From: Comamonas piscis
GTDB taxonomy: Bacteria > Pseudomonadota > Gammaproteobacteria > Burkholderiales > Burkholderiaceae_C
Length of the DNA stretch: 64,000 bases
NCBI RefSeq assembly: GCF_014109725.1
Contig: NZ_CP058554.1
Coordinates: 2,170,001 to 2,234,000 of the forward strand
Direction of reading: 5' to 3'
This document shows, piece by piece, positions 1 through 10,357 of the stretch (its first letter is position 1; each line of letters starts with the position of its first letter). Below the pieces are notes generated by a model that saw nothing but the letters and a program-made list of their open reading frames with translations, had not been told where the DNA came from and searched no databases. Position numbers and translations under genes: made by a program.

Positions 1-532
1 CGTAGCGCAGACGGCTTTTGGCCGTCTCCTGGCTCACCCCGGTGGTTACAGCGATGTCGGCAACCGACATATCGGCTTCTGCTTGCAACAAAAACGCCTC
101 GCGCTGTTCGGGGGGCAATTGGGCCAGGGCATTAAGCAACGCGCGGGCCAGGTCCTTGCGGCCCTGTAGGCGCTCGGGGTCAAAGCCGGAGTTGGCAAAC
201 AGGGTCTCGGCCAGGCGCATGCCCTCGCTGTCCTCTTCATCCAGGCTGCGGTGGGCCTTGTGGCGGCGCCAGTGATCTACCAGCTTGTGGTGGGCCAAGG
301 TAAAGGCCCAGGTGCTGAACTGTGCCTGGGGCTGGTAGCGCGCGGCGCCATCGACCACGGCAAACCAGGTCTCCTGCGCCAGGTCATCGGCCAGCGCGGC
401 GTTGCCGGTGTTGCGGAAAAAATAGCGCCACAAGCGCTGGCTGTGGCGTTGGTAGAGCTGCTCAAACGCCGCGACCTGACCGCTGGCATAGGCCAGCATC
501 AGTGCTTGGTCGTCTTGCATCGCATCTACCAT
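1..532 (-). CDS. ECF-type RNA polymerase sigma factor, 3' end cut by window
   Basis: The reverse strand is open from an ATG at 532 to the window edge, giving about 177 residues. The protein begins MVDAMQDDQALMLAYASG and shows sigma region 2 (LADDLAQETWFAVVDG, then FSTWAFTLAHHKLVDHWRRH). Region 4 follows (LPPEQREAFLLQAEADMSVADIA, with a SQETAKSRLRY recognition helix). It would direct core polymerase to a specific promoter set. A second in-frame ATG at 520 (MQDDQ) is possible. The next gene upstream on the same strand is a secreted protein (624-1538), 91 bases away, so they may be cotranscribed. No anti-sigma gene is visible because the window ends. Confidence 0.88.
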   Translation of the reverse strand, partial: MVDAMQDDQALMLAYASGQVAAFEQLYQRHSQRLWRYFFRNTGNAALADDLAQETWFAVVDGAARYQPQAQFSTWAFTLAHHKLVDHWRRHKAHRSLDEEDSEGMRLAETLFANSGFDPERLQGRKDLARALLNALAQLPPEQREAFLLQAEADMSVADIAVTTGVSQETAKSRLRY

Positions 533-623
533 GCGGCAGATTATGCAAAAGCCTGCGGCTGCTGGTGGCCGGTGTGGAGAAAATCGCACGCCGCAGCCCC
601 GCCATGCCTGCGGCCACCAGCGC

Positions 624-1538
624 TCAGTATGCTGGCGGATCAGGAACATAACCCGAGGGCGTTGCCGGAAAAGGGCGGGGCACCGGCTGCGTTTGCGGGG
701 AGGGTACACGGATGACGCCCTGGGCCACCAGGTTGGCGTAGCTGTCGTAGCGAATGCGGATGATTTGCGCGGGGCTGCTGCTGGCACTGTCAAACGCCGT
801 GCTGCGCGTGACCGAGCGCTCCAGCGCGCCATGGCCAGTGCCAAGGCGTGAGGCCACCGGCGCTGGGGCGGTGGCCTGACGGGCTTCTGCGGCGACCGAG
901 GCATTGGGCGCGGCAGAGGCAGCCGGGCTGGATGGCGGCGGCATGGCGGGCGCTGCGCTGTCGGCGCTGCTGGCCTCGGCGGTTGGCGCGGTGCTTTTTT
1001 GCGACTCGCTGTTGCGCAGGATCGGTGGCTGGGGCTGGGGTTGGCGCTCTCGGAACACAGCGACGCCAATCACCCCGGTATCACGTGGCCGGCCGGTGCG
1101 TGCGGCGTAAGAGTCTTCGCTGTGCGAGAAGTAAAAGGCAGCGACTTGCTGATCGCTTTTGCGCCATCCTGGAATTGCCCATTGCTGCCGACCGCTCAGC
1201 ACATAGCCATCGTCCGCCACGGCGGCGGCGGCCTGGCCGCTGATGGCGTTGATGCCATCGATGCTGAGCACGGCCAGAATGCGGCCTCGGCTGCGGTTTT
1301 TGATCTCGACGGAATAGCTGCTACCGGGCTGGCCTGCCACCCAGTACTCGCCTTGGTGGTAGTGCAGCGGCAGGCGCTGGCCGCTGCTGCGGTCGATGAT
1401 CTGCACATCGGCCAGTTGGCTGGCCTGCGCGGGCAGGCCGCCTAACAGGCTGGTGGCAAGCAGGGCCAGCGAGGCCAGGGCTTTGAGGCTGTGGCGCTTG
1501 CTTGCGCCAAAGACGGTGGGGGCAGAGGTAGCGTGCAT
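624..1538 (-). CDS. secreted protein of unknown function with Pro/Ala-rich C-terminal half
   Basis: This is a 304-residue protein starting at the ATG at 1538 (MHATSAPTVFG). An upstream in-frame start would put 26 unlikely residues before it. A signal peptide is clear: basic KRHSLK, then a hydrophobic stretch ending around PAQASQ. Residues about 40-160 form a globular part (DVQIIDRSSGQRLPLHYHQG, RGRILAVLSIDG, AAFYFSHSEDSYAARTGRP). The rest is low-complexity Pro/Ala/Ser. I do not recognise a named family, and no catalytic motif is evident. It lies upstream of an ECF sigma gene on the same strand, which suggests an envelope-stress or signalling link, but that is inference. Confidence 0.75.
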   Translation of the reverse strand: MHATSAPTVFGASKRHSLKALASLALLATSLLGGLPAQASQLADVQIIDRSSGQRLPLHYHQGEYWVAGQPGSSYSVEIKNRSRGRILAVLSIDGINAISGQAAAAVADDGYVLSGRQQWAIPGWRKSDQQVAAFYFSHSEDSYAARTGRPRDTGVIGVAVFRERQPQPQPPILRNSESQKSTAPTAEASSADSAAPAMPPPSSPAASAAPNASVAAEARQATAPAPVASRLGTGHGALERSVTRSTAFDSASSSPAQIIRIRYDSYANLVAQGVIRVPSPQTQPVPRPFPATPSGYVPDPPAY

Positions 1539-1695
1539 GGTGGGCGGTGGCAGAAGTGGTGGTCTGCTCTGAATCGCGCTACCGGCCTGCAAGGGGTTAA
1601 ATGGCCCCGGACCCAATCGTATTTATTTGTAAGCCAAGCTGGCAGGCGCCCCTACTGCGGCCACCGCCCCCAGCGCCCCCGCCTGGCAAGCGCGC

Positions 1696-2907
1696 TTACT
1701 TCTGCGTCACCAGCGAGCAAGTGCTCTTGGACAGCGGCTGGAAGGCCTGTTCGCCCGGGATGGTGTCCAGGATCTTGTAATAGTCCCAGGCGCCCTTGGA
1801 CTCCTTGGGCGTCTTCATCTGCACCAGGAACATGTCATGCACCATGCGGCCGTCTTCGCGCACATAGCCGTTTTGCGAGAACATGTCGTTGATCTTCATG
1901 GTCTTGAGCTGCTTGGTGACGGCCAGGCCATCGTCGGTGCCGGCTGCCTCAATCGCCTTGAGGTACTGGGTGACGGCCGAGTAGACGCTGGCCTGGTTCA
2001 TCGAAGGCATCTTCTTCATGCGGGCCTGGTATTTTTTGGACCACTCGCGCGAGGCATCGTTGCGGTCCCAGTAGAAGGCGGTGGCAAAGGTCAGACCCTG
2101 GCCCAGCTCCAGGCCCATCGCATGGGCATCGTTGATATAGACGAGCTGGGGCACAAAGGTGAGGTTCTTGGTCATTCCAAACTCGCGCGCCGTCTTGATG
2201 GAGTTGACGGTGTCCTGCGTGGCATTGGCCAGCGCGACCACCTGGGCCTTGCTGGCCTGGGCCTGCATCATGAAGGACGAGAAATCGCTGGCGTTGAAGG
2301 GGTGGTAGACGGTGCCCAGCACCTTGCCGCCGCCTTCCTTGACGAAATCGGTGACGGTGGCTGCCGTCACCTTGCCGTAGGCGTAATCGACGGCCACGAT
2401 GTACCAGTCCTTCTTGCCCTGGGCCAGAATACTTTGCACCGCAGACTTGCCCAGCGAATATGAATCCACCGTGTAGTGGATCGAGGTCGGGCCGCAGAAT
2501 TCATTGGTCAGCGCGGTGGACAGCGCTCCCGTACTGATGGCGACCTTGCCGCGCTCCTTGGCCATCGTGAACACCGCACCGGCGATGGCAGAGTTGTTGA
2601 TATCGACGATCATGTCTACACCTTCGGCATCCCACCACTGGCGTGCCTTGGTGCCGCCGATATCGGCCTTGTTCTGGTGGTCGGCAAACACCACTTCCAC
2701 CGGCTTGCCCAGCACCTTGGCACCAAAGTCCTCGACCGCCATCTTGGCGGCCTCGACCGAGCCTTTGCCGCCCGAGTCGGCATACTGGCCCGACATGTCG
2801 CTGAGCACGCCGATCCTGACCTTGCCATCGGAGATGCCGGCGGCCTGAACGGCCAAAGTGGCGCATGCCAGCAAGCTGGCAGCGGCGGTGGATTTGCAAA
2901 GGGTCAT
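1696..2907 (-). CDS. ABC transporter substrate-binding protein, branched-chain amino acid (LivJ/HAAT) type
   Basis: This 403-residue periplasmic binding protein starts at the ATG at 2907, preceded by an AGGAGA ribosome site. The longer frame from 2991 adds 28 residues before the signal peptide. The signal peptide (TAAASLLACATLAVQAAG) leads into KVRIGVLSDMSGQYADSGG, the typical start of type-I fold Leu/Ile/Val, amide or urea-binding proteins. Later segments such as VDYAYGKVTAATVTDFV and DWYIVAV fit the same fold. No permease or ATPase genes are adjacent, so this is an orphan binding protein. The ligand cannot be told from sequence. Confidence 0.88.
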   Translation of the reverse strand: MTLCKSTAAASLLACATLAVQAAGISDGKVRIGVLSDMSGQYADSGGKGSVEAAKMAVEDFGAKVLGKPVEVVFADHQNKADIGGTKARQWWDAEGVDMIVDINNSAIAGAVFTMAKERGKVAISTGALSTALTNEFCGPTSIHYTVDSYSLGKSAVQSILAQGKKDWYIVAVDYAYGKVTAATVTDFVKEGGGKVLGTVYHPFNASDFSSFMMQAQASKAQVVALANATQDTVNSIKTAREFGMTKNLTFVPQLVYINDAHAMGLELGQGLTFATAFYWDRNDASREWSKKYQARMKKMPSMNQASVYSAVTQYLKAIEAAGTDDGLAVTKQLKTMKINDMFSQNGYVREDGRMVHDMFLVQMKTPKESKGAWDYYKILDTIPGEQAFQPLSKSTCSLVTQK

Positions 2908-3106
2908 GCTGGTCTCCTGTCTTTTTTTGGTCGTCGTTGGCGATGCCGGGCCTTGCTGCTGCATGGGTCTGGCCTCCGCAGGAATTATCAAAAGCGTTGT
3001 GGCTGTCCTTCACGGTGCTTCCCCTAGGACGCTGGGCAAACCAGTCCCATCTGCGACAAAATGCAAGAATGATGGCTATTACTGTCCTATGGCTTGAAAG
3101 GCCCCG

Positions 3107-3385
3107 ATGGATCCCACGCCCCCCAACCCAGCCCCTTTTGAGACCATGCCGTTCAACGCGATGAAGCTATTGGTCTTGCTGGTGCTCGCTATCAGCACCT
3201 TCGGCGGCCTGTACTGGGCGCCCGAGATCGACGCGATCTGGGGCAGCGGCACCGCCTACCTCTATGGCGCATCGGTGCTGCCCGTGCTGTATGTGCTGCT
3301 GGTCGCCGCCTATGCCTTGTACATGCACCGCCATCCTGAGAAAGATGTGCAGGTTGCCCGCAGTCACCATGGCACGCATCCATAA
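3107..3385 (+). CDS. small two-helix membrane protein, probable partner of the downstream symporter
   Basis: This is a 92-residue protein with two hydrophobic segments, roughly residues 19-36 (MKLLVLLVLAISTFGG) and 49-71 (TAYLYGASVLPVLYVLLVAAYALY), and a hydrophilic His-rich C-terminus. Its end overlaps the start of the symporter gene by 17 bases, implying coupled translation. VC_2705-type symporters commonly sit behind a small membrane subunit. The sequence does not obviously match the usual DUF4212 small subunit, so the partner role rests on position and topology. An AAAGG sequence lies just before the ATG. Confidence 0.7.
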   Translation: MDPTPPNPAPFETMPFNAMKLLVLLVLAISTFGGLYWAPEIDAIWGSGTAYLYGASVLPVLYVLLVAAYALYMHRHPEKDVQVARSHHGTHP

Positions 3386-5396
3386 GTTCTTTGTCTTCTA
3401 CCTGCTGGGCCTGGGCTGCTTTATCGGCCTGGTCGCCTGGGCCGAGCGCGCCGGTCTGTCGCGCCAGTGGATCGGGCCGCTGTTCCTGTTTGTGCCAGTG
3501 ATGATGTATGCGGCTATTGGCGTGTGGGGGCGCACGGCCGATTCCGAGGAGTACTACGTTGCCGGGCGGCGCATTCCACCGGTCTACAACGGCATGGCCA
3601 CGGCTGCCGACTGGATGAGTGCGGCCTCGTTTCTGTCGCTGTCGGGTGCGCTGTATTTGCAGGGCTTTGCCGGCACCAGCCAGCAAGCCGGTGGCCTGGC
3701 CTACCTGCTGGGCTGGAGCGGCGGCTTTGTACTGGTGGCGCTGCTGATTGCGCCGCAGCTGCGGGCGCTCAATCTCTACACCTTGCCGGACTTTTTTCAG
3801 CTGCGCTACGGCGGACGCTGGCCGCGCGTGATTGCGGCCGTGGCTGCGGTGATGTGTTCGTTTTCCTATGTGGTGGCGCAGATCTATGCGGTGGGGCTGA
3901 TTGCCTCGCGGCTCACCGGCGTGCAGTTCGAGATCGGCATCATGCTGGGCCTGGGCGGCGTGTTGGTGTGCTCCTTTCTGGGCGGTATGCGGGCCATCAC
4001 CTGGACCCAGGTGGCGCAGTACGTGATGATCCTGCTGGCCTTCCTGATCCCGGTGTCCTGGCTGGCCTACCAGCGCCTGGGCAACCCGGTGGCCGCCGTG
4101 GCCTACACGCAGGACCTGGGCAAGATCGCCGCGTATGAAAAAGGGCTGCTGAGCGACCCAGCCGAGCGCGATGTGGAGCTGGTGTTCTTGCAAAAGGGCA
4201 TGCTGTATGAATCGCGGCTGCGCAATATTCCGGCAGCGCTGGAGGCCGAGCGCGCGCGCCTGCACGAGAAGGTGCAGCAGCTGCGCATCAGCAATGCAGA
4301 GCTGAGCCAGGTGCTGGCCGCCGGGCGGGAACTGGCGGCCCTGCCGCAGGACGAGGCCAGCGCGCGCGAGCTGTGGACGGCGGCGATGCGCGAGAACTAT
4401 GCGCGGGCCCAGCCGCTGGGCGGCATGCCGCAGCACACCTTGCCCTATGCGCCGATGCTGGGCTCCGAGCAAAGTGCGCAGGAGCAAGAAAGCCTGTCAC
4501 GCCGCAACTTCATGGCGCTGATGTTCTGTCTGATGCTGGGCACCGCAGGCTTGCCGCATTTGCTGACACGCTACTACACCTTGCCCAGCCCAGCGGCGGC
4601 GCGCAGTTCGGTGGTCTGGACCTTGTTCTTTGTGGTGCTGCTCTACACCAGCGCGCCTGCGCTCGCCGCGCTGGTCAAGCTGGAGGTGATGCAGAGCCTG
4701 GTGGGCAGCCATTTCGATGCGCTGCCGGCCTGGATCGCGCAGTGGACGCGCATGGACAATGCCTTGCTGTCGATCGAGGATGTGAACGGCGATGGCATTG
4801 TGCAGTGGGGCGAGATCCACCTGGGGGCGGACCTGATCATGCTGGCCACGCCTGAGCTGGGCGGCCTGCCGTTTGTAGTCTCGGGCCTGGTGGCCGCGGG
4901 GGGGCTGGCTGCTGCACTGTCCACAGCTGATGGCCTGCTGCTGACCATCAGCAATGCGCTGGTGCGCGACCTTTATTTGGTGGAGCGGGGCAAATCGGTG
5001 ACCCCGCAGCAGCGCGTGATTTTGTCCAAGTTCACCTTGCTGCTGGTGGCGCTGGCAGCGGCGGCCGTGGCCTCGGTGCGCAGTTCGGGCATTCTGGTGC
5101 TGGTGTCGGCCTCGTTCTCGATTGCCGCTGCCGCCTTTGTGCCGGCCATGCTGTTGGGCCTGTACTGGCGCGGTGCCACCCGGCGGGGAGCGGTGTGTGG
5201 CATGGTTGCTGGCCTTGGCATCACCTTGTACTACATGGTGGCCAATATGCCGCTGACCAGCGCATCGCCTGGCGCGCTCCATCTATGGTGGGGCATACAG
5301 CCCACCTTGGCTGCCGTGTTTGGTGTGCCCTTAGGTGTTGTGGTGACCTGGGCAGTGAGCTGCTGTACAAGGCCCCGGCCCGCGCCGCCTGCTTGA
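3369..5396 (+). CDS. sodium/solute symporter, VC_2705-like subfamily, with EF-hand-like loop
   Basis: This is a 675-residue inner-membrane transporter of the SSS family (acetate/proline-type symporters). I chose the ATG at 3369 (MARIHKFF). The frame is open further upstream, but only as translation of the preceding gene in another frame. Family signs are SEEYYVAGRRIPPVYNGMA, AADWMSAASFLSLSGALY and the late GGLAAALSTADGLLLTISNAL. A hydrophilic, partly coiled-coil insert covers residues about 250-377 (ALEAERARLHEKVQQLR). A canonical EF-hand loop, DVNGDGIVQWGE, sits at residues 471-482. Family members are often near 550 residues, so the insert makes this one long. The substrate is unknown; acetate or another small organic acid is possible. 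It overlaps the small membrane protein gene upstream. Confidence 0.9.
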   Translation: MARIHKFFVFYLLGLGCFIGLVAWAERAGLSRQWIGPLFLFVPVMMYAAIGVWGRTADSEEYYVAGRRIPPVYNGMATAADWMSAASFLSLSGALYLQGFAGTSQQAGGLAYLLGWSGGFVLVALLIAPQLRALNLYTLPDFFQLRYGGRWPRVIAAVAAVMCSFSYVVAQIYAVGLIASRLTGVQFEIGIMLGLGGVLVCSFLGGMRAITWTQVAQYVMILLAFLIPVSWLAYQRLGNPVAAVAYTQDLGKIAAYEKGLLSDPAERDVELVFLQKGMLYESRLRNIPAALEAERARLHEKVQQLRISNAELSQVLAAGRELAALPQDEASARELWTAAMRENYARAQPLGGMPQHTLPYAPMLGSEQSAQEQESLSRRNFMALMFCLMLGTAGLPHLLTRYYTLPSPAAARSSVVWTLFFVVLLYTSAPALAALVKLEVMQSLVGSHFDALPAWIAQWTRMDNALLSIEDVNGDGIVQWGEIHLGADLIMLATPELGGLPFVVSGLVAAGGLAAALSTADGLLLTISNALVRDLYLVERGKSVTPQQRVILSKFTLLLVALAAAAVASVRSSGILVLVSASFSIAAAAFVPAMLLGLYWRGATRRGAVCGMVAGLGITLYYMVANMPLTSASPGALHLWWGIQPTLAAVFGVPLGVVVTWAVSCCTRPRPAPPA

Positions 5397-5420
5397 TGCC
5401 GTATAGCGCGGCGCAGGCAT

Positions 5421-5457
5421 AAAAAAACTGCACTGGCTTGCGGCCATGTGCAGTTTT
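5421..5457. terminator. bidirectional intrinsic terminator
   Basis: A perfect 10-base inverted repeat (AAAACTGCAC at 5424-5433, GTGCAGTTTT at 5448-5457) lies between the convergent symporter and FKBP genes. Seven T residues follow on the reverse strand and four on the forward strand, so it suits the FKBP transcript best. Confidence 0.8.
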
Positions 5458-5499
5458 CGCGGGGAGTAAACGCTTATGCAGCCAGCAGGCCGGAGCGCC

Positions 5500-5853
5500 T
5501 TAAACCTTCAGCAGTTCCACGTCGAACTTGAGCGTGGCGTTCGGGGGAATCACACCGCCAGCGCCGCGTGCGCCATAGCCCAGCTCGGCAGGAATGATCA
5601 GGGTGCGCTTGCCGCCCACCTTCATGCCTTGCACGCCTTCGTCCCAGCCCTTGATGACCATGCCGGCACCCAGCGGGAACACGAAGGGATCGTTGCGGTC
5701 CTTGCTGGAGTCAAACTTGGCGCCTTGCTCACCATTGTTGAACAGCCAGCCGGTGTAGTGCACGGTAACTTGTTGGCCCTTGGCCGCTTCAGCGCCGGTG
5801 CCGACTTCGGTGTCTTCGTACTGCAGGCCGGTGGGTGTGGTGACGGTGGTCAT
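5500..5853 (-). CDS. FKBP-type peptidyl-prolyl cis-trans isomerase
   Basis: This is a 117-residue single-domain FKBP with no signal peptide, so it should act in the cytoplasm, catalysing proline isomerisation during folding. Family features run in order: GLQYEDTEVGTG, VTVHYTGWLFNNG, KFDSSKDR, FVFPLGAGMVIKGWDEGVQGM, RTLIIPAELGYGARG and IPPNATLKFDVELL. The active-site aromatic and acidic residues (Y, F, D, V-I, W, Y) are all in place. Length matches the small bacterial FKBPs. The HxlR-type regulator gene lies upstream on the same strand, 111 bases away, with a weak hairpin (5912-5932) between them. Confidence 0.96.
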   Translation of the reverse strand: MTTVTTPTGLQYEDTEVGTGAEAAKGQQVTVHYTGWLFNNGEQGAKFDSSKDRNDPFVFPLGAGMVIKGWDEGVQGMKVGGKRTLIIPAELGYGARGAGGVIPPNATLKFDVELLKV

Positions 5854-5964
5854 GAAAATCCTTTGTAAGTGCTTTGCTACCAGCCGCGATCATACCCGCG
5901 TACCAAACACAGAGCCCGCACATGGCGGGCTCAGGGGGCCAAAAATGGCATGGGCGGGCGGAAT

Positions 5965-6270
5965 TTACTTCTTGGTCTGCGCAGCCACCCAGCGCGTGGC
6001 AAAGGCCTGCACATCGGACAGGCGCTTGAGGAGGTCCTGGCCGGAGGGGGTGACCGTGTAGCCGTCGCTGTTATGGTCGAGGAAGCCGGCCTCGCGCAGC
6101 TCCTTGATGCGGGTGTTAAGCGTATTGGGCGTAATGCCGCCCACGCTGTCCTGCAGCAGGCGGAAAGTTTGCGGATGCCCGTCGCGCAATGCCCAGAGCA
6201 CACGCAACGCGTATCGGCATTCCAGCCGACCAAACAGCTGGTTGATAGCGGTATTTTCCTTGGCGCTCAT
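5965..6270 (-). CDS. HxlR/MarR-like winged-helix transcriptional regulator
   Basis: This is a 101-residue protein read from the ATG at 6270 (MSAKENTAINQLF), with GGAG upstream. The alternative at 6330 adds 20 residues of poor quality. The HxlR pattern is a single winged helix: CRYALRVLWALRDGHPQTFRLLQ, then ITPNTLNTRIKELREAGFLDH, then a wing GYTVTPSGQDLL. It lacks the N-terminal cysteine typical of redox-sensing HxlR/YodB members; the only Cys is in LECRYAL. Such proteins are small dimeric local regulators. The target is unknown; FKBP downstream or its own promoter are the nearest candidates. Confidence 0.85.
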   Translation of the reverse strand: MSAKENTAINQLFGRLECRYALRVLWALRDGHPQTFRLLQDSVGGITPNTLNTRIKELREAGFLDHNSDGYTVTPSGQDLLKRLSDVQAFATRWVAAQTKK

Positions 6271-6588
6271 GTCAGGGTCTCCTTGCGCTGTGTTGAGGAG
6301 CGAGGCCCAAGCCTTCGCATGCAAATCCACTGAGAGGGTGCGATCGGCGTCGCGGCAACATCTGCTACAAGTTTAATAGCTCTTCATTGAAGGTGTATAG
6401 GCACAGCTACTGATTGCGGCGTGGCGGCCGTTGAAGTGTTGTTGAATTGCTACGTTTTTTGAGTATGCAAAGGGCGCCTGCAAGCCGCTGCAGCGCAGAA
6501 TCGCCACCCCCGCGGAGCCCGGGAAGCGCCCGGTTTTGAGCGCGCAAAGTCCATGGATGGCCGGGCCTTAGCAGCCGCGTGGCGCCAG
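6271..6588. other. intergenic region between fdhD and the HxlR regulator
   Basis: This stretch of 318 bases has no convincing gene. Reading frames here are short, lack ribosome sites and look like shadows. The part near 6360-6470 is relatively AT-rich and probably carries the regulator promoter, but I could not match clean -35/-10 boxes. No good terminator for fdhD is visible. Confidence 0.5.
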
Positions 6589-7419
6589 TCAGCAGTGGCT
6601 GTAGCGCACCACGCGCGGGCCCCGGCAGAGGCCAAACAGGCGCATGCCTGCCTGGTTGGCCACCTGGATCGCCAAGCTGGTGGGCGCCGAGATGGTGGCC
6701 AGCACCGGCAGGCCCATGCGCGCGCATTTGCGCACCAGCTCATAGCTGGCGCGGCTGGTCATCACCACCAAGCCGGGCTGGCCCAGCATCTGCTGCTGCG
6801 CCATATGGCCCAGCAGCTTGTCCAGTGCATTGTGGCGGCCGACGTCCTCCAGCACCACCTGCAACTGGCCGCTGGGCGTGGCCCAGCCGGCGGCATGCAC
6901 GGCACCAGCCTGCTGGTTGAGCAACTGTAGCTGGGGCAACTGAGAAAACGCCGTCTGCAAGGCGGCCAGGTCCAGCTGGCTGGCCCATTCTGGGAGCTGC
7001 GGCAGGGGTTCGGGCACCAGATCCAGCGCGTCCATCGAATCAATACCGCAGATGCCGCAGCCGGTGCGGCCGGTGAGCACGCGGCGCCGTTCTTTGAGGC
7101 GGGCAAAGCAGCGGCTGGCGATCTGCATTTCCACGTTGATACCGGGTGCTTCCGGGTCGGTGCCGCAGGGCGGCAGTGCTTGGACCTCGATCCCATAGCA
7201 GTCGGCCGCCTGGTCGATGATGCCCTCGGAGAGCGCAAAGCCCAGCGCAAAGACTTCCAGGTCCTGGGGGCTGCACATCATCACCGCATGCGATATGCCG
7301 TTGAATACCAGCGCCACCGGCACTTCGGCCGCAATCGCATCCAGGCGCGAGACCGAGGCCTCGGGCGTGATCACGGTGGCGGGCAGTTGCTGGACGGCGC
7401 TGGGCAGATCAGAGGACAT
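6589..7419 (-). CDS. fdhD: formate dehydrogenase accessory sulfurtransferase FdhD
   Basis: This 276-residue protein transfers sulfur from a cysteine desulfurase to the molybdenum cofactor of formate dehydrogenases. The start is the ATG at 7419 (MSSDLPSAVQQL). Diagnostic motifs are EVPVALVFNGISHAVMMCSP, the paired-cysteine loop GRTGCGICG that carries the sulfur, LEDVGRHNALDKLLG and MTSRASYELVRKCARMG. The latter two belong to the cytidine deaminase-like fold. No formate dehydrogenase gene lies in the window, so its client must be encoded elsewhere. Confidence 0.96.
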   Translation of the reverse strand: MSSDLPSAVQQLPATVITPEASVSRLDAIAAEVPVALVFNGISHAVMMCSPQDLEVFALGFALSEGIIDQAADCYGIEVQALPPCGTDPEAPGINVEMQIASRCFARLKERRRVLTGRTGCGICGIDSMDALDLVPEPLPQLPEWASQLDLAALQTAFSQLPQLQLLNQQAGAVHAAGWATPSGQLQVVLEDVGRHNALDKLLGHMAQQQMLGQPGLVVMTSRASYELVRKCARMGLPVLATISAPTSLAIQVANQAGMRLFGLCRGPRVVRYSHC

Positions 7420-7470
7420 GGCGCTGATTGTGACGCAAAGCGAATGCCGGCGTTCGGGCCTGGGCAGGCC

Positions 7471-7504
7471 CGCCAAAAAACAAACCCCGCCGAGGCGGGG
7501 TTTG
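7471..7504 (-). terminator. intrinsic terminator of rpoD
   Basis: A 10-base stem, CAAACCCCGC (7481-7490) with GCGGGGTTTG (7495-7504), is followed on the reverse strand by TTTTTT. It sits 28 bases after the rpoD stop codon. Confidence 0.9.
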
Positions 7505-7532
7505 CGGACAAGACCAGGTCTTGAAAAGGCGC

Positions 7533-10007
<2,475 letters not shown>

Positions 10008-10357
10008 GGACACCCTCAGATCAAAGAGAACACACAAAGAAAACTGGCAAGCGCCATCACCGGCGCATTAAATATGGCAGCGGTCAATCGCAACAAATGT
10101 GGCGAATAACGCGGCTGCACAAGGCGTTAAGCCTCAAGGCAAGATGGAGGGGCGAACATTTGGAGTGCAGTCCTTGCGGTATTTTGGGCACTTGCGCTGG
10201 TGGCAAATCGCATGATTCTTCATGCGGGCCCGGTCCGGAGGTGCTGCTGTCGCTCTTGCCGATGTGTCAAATATTATACCTTTTTAGCCAATGTCAAGAG
10301 TCCACCAGGCATTTTTAGCAAATATTTTTAAGGGGCTTGGCGCAGACCAGCGCTTGC
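10008..10357. other. dnaG-rpoD intergenic region and likely rpoD leader
   Basis: This 350-base gap contains an AT-rich promoter-like segment near 10265-10330. A perfect hairpin in the likely rpoD leader pairs CGCATGA (10209-10215) with TCATGCG (10220-10226) across a four-base loop. No open frame here has a plausible ribosome site. There is no rpsU gene and no clear terminator for dnaG. Confidence 0.55.
10273..10297 (-). promoter_or_regulatory. candidate rpoD promoter with unusually short spacer
   Basis: On the reverse strand a perfect TTGACA (10292-10297) and a perfect TATAAT (10273-10278) are separated by only 13 bases instead of about 17. A second TTGACA lies at 10265-10270. Transcription from here would give rpoD a leader of roughly 260 bases. 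The match to consensus is striking, but the spacing is not optimal for sigma-70. Confidence 0.45.

Noticed and set aside
5912..5932. GAGCCCGC/GCGGGCTC hairpin between FKBP and HxlR genes as a terminator
   Set aside because: The stem is good but is followed by a broken T-run on the coding strand, so I did not list it as a terminator.
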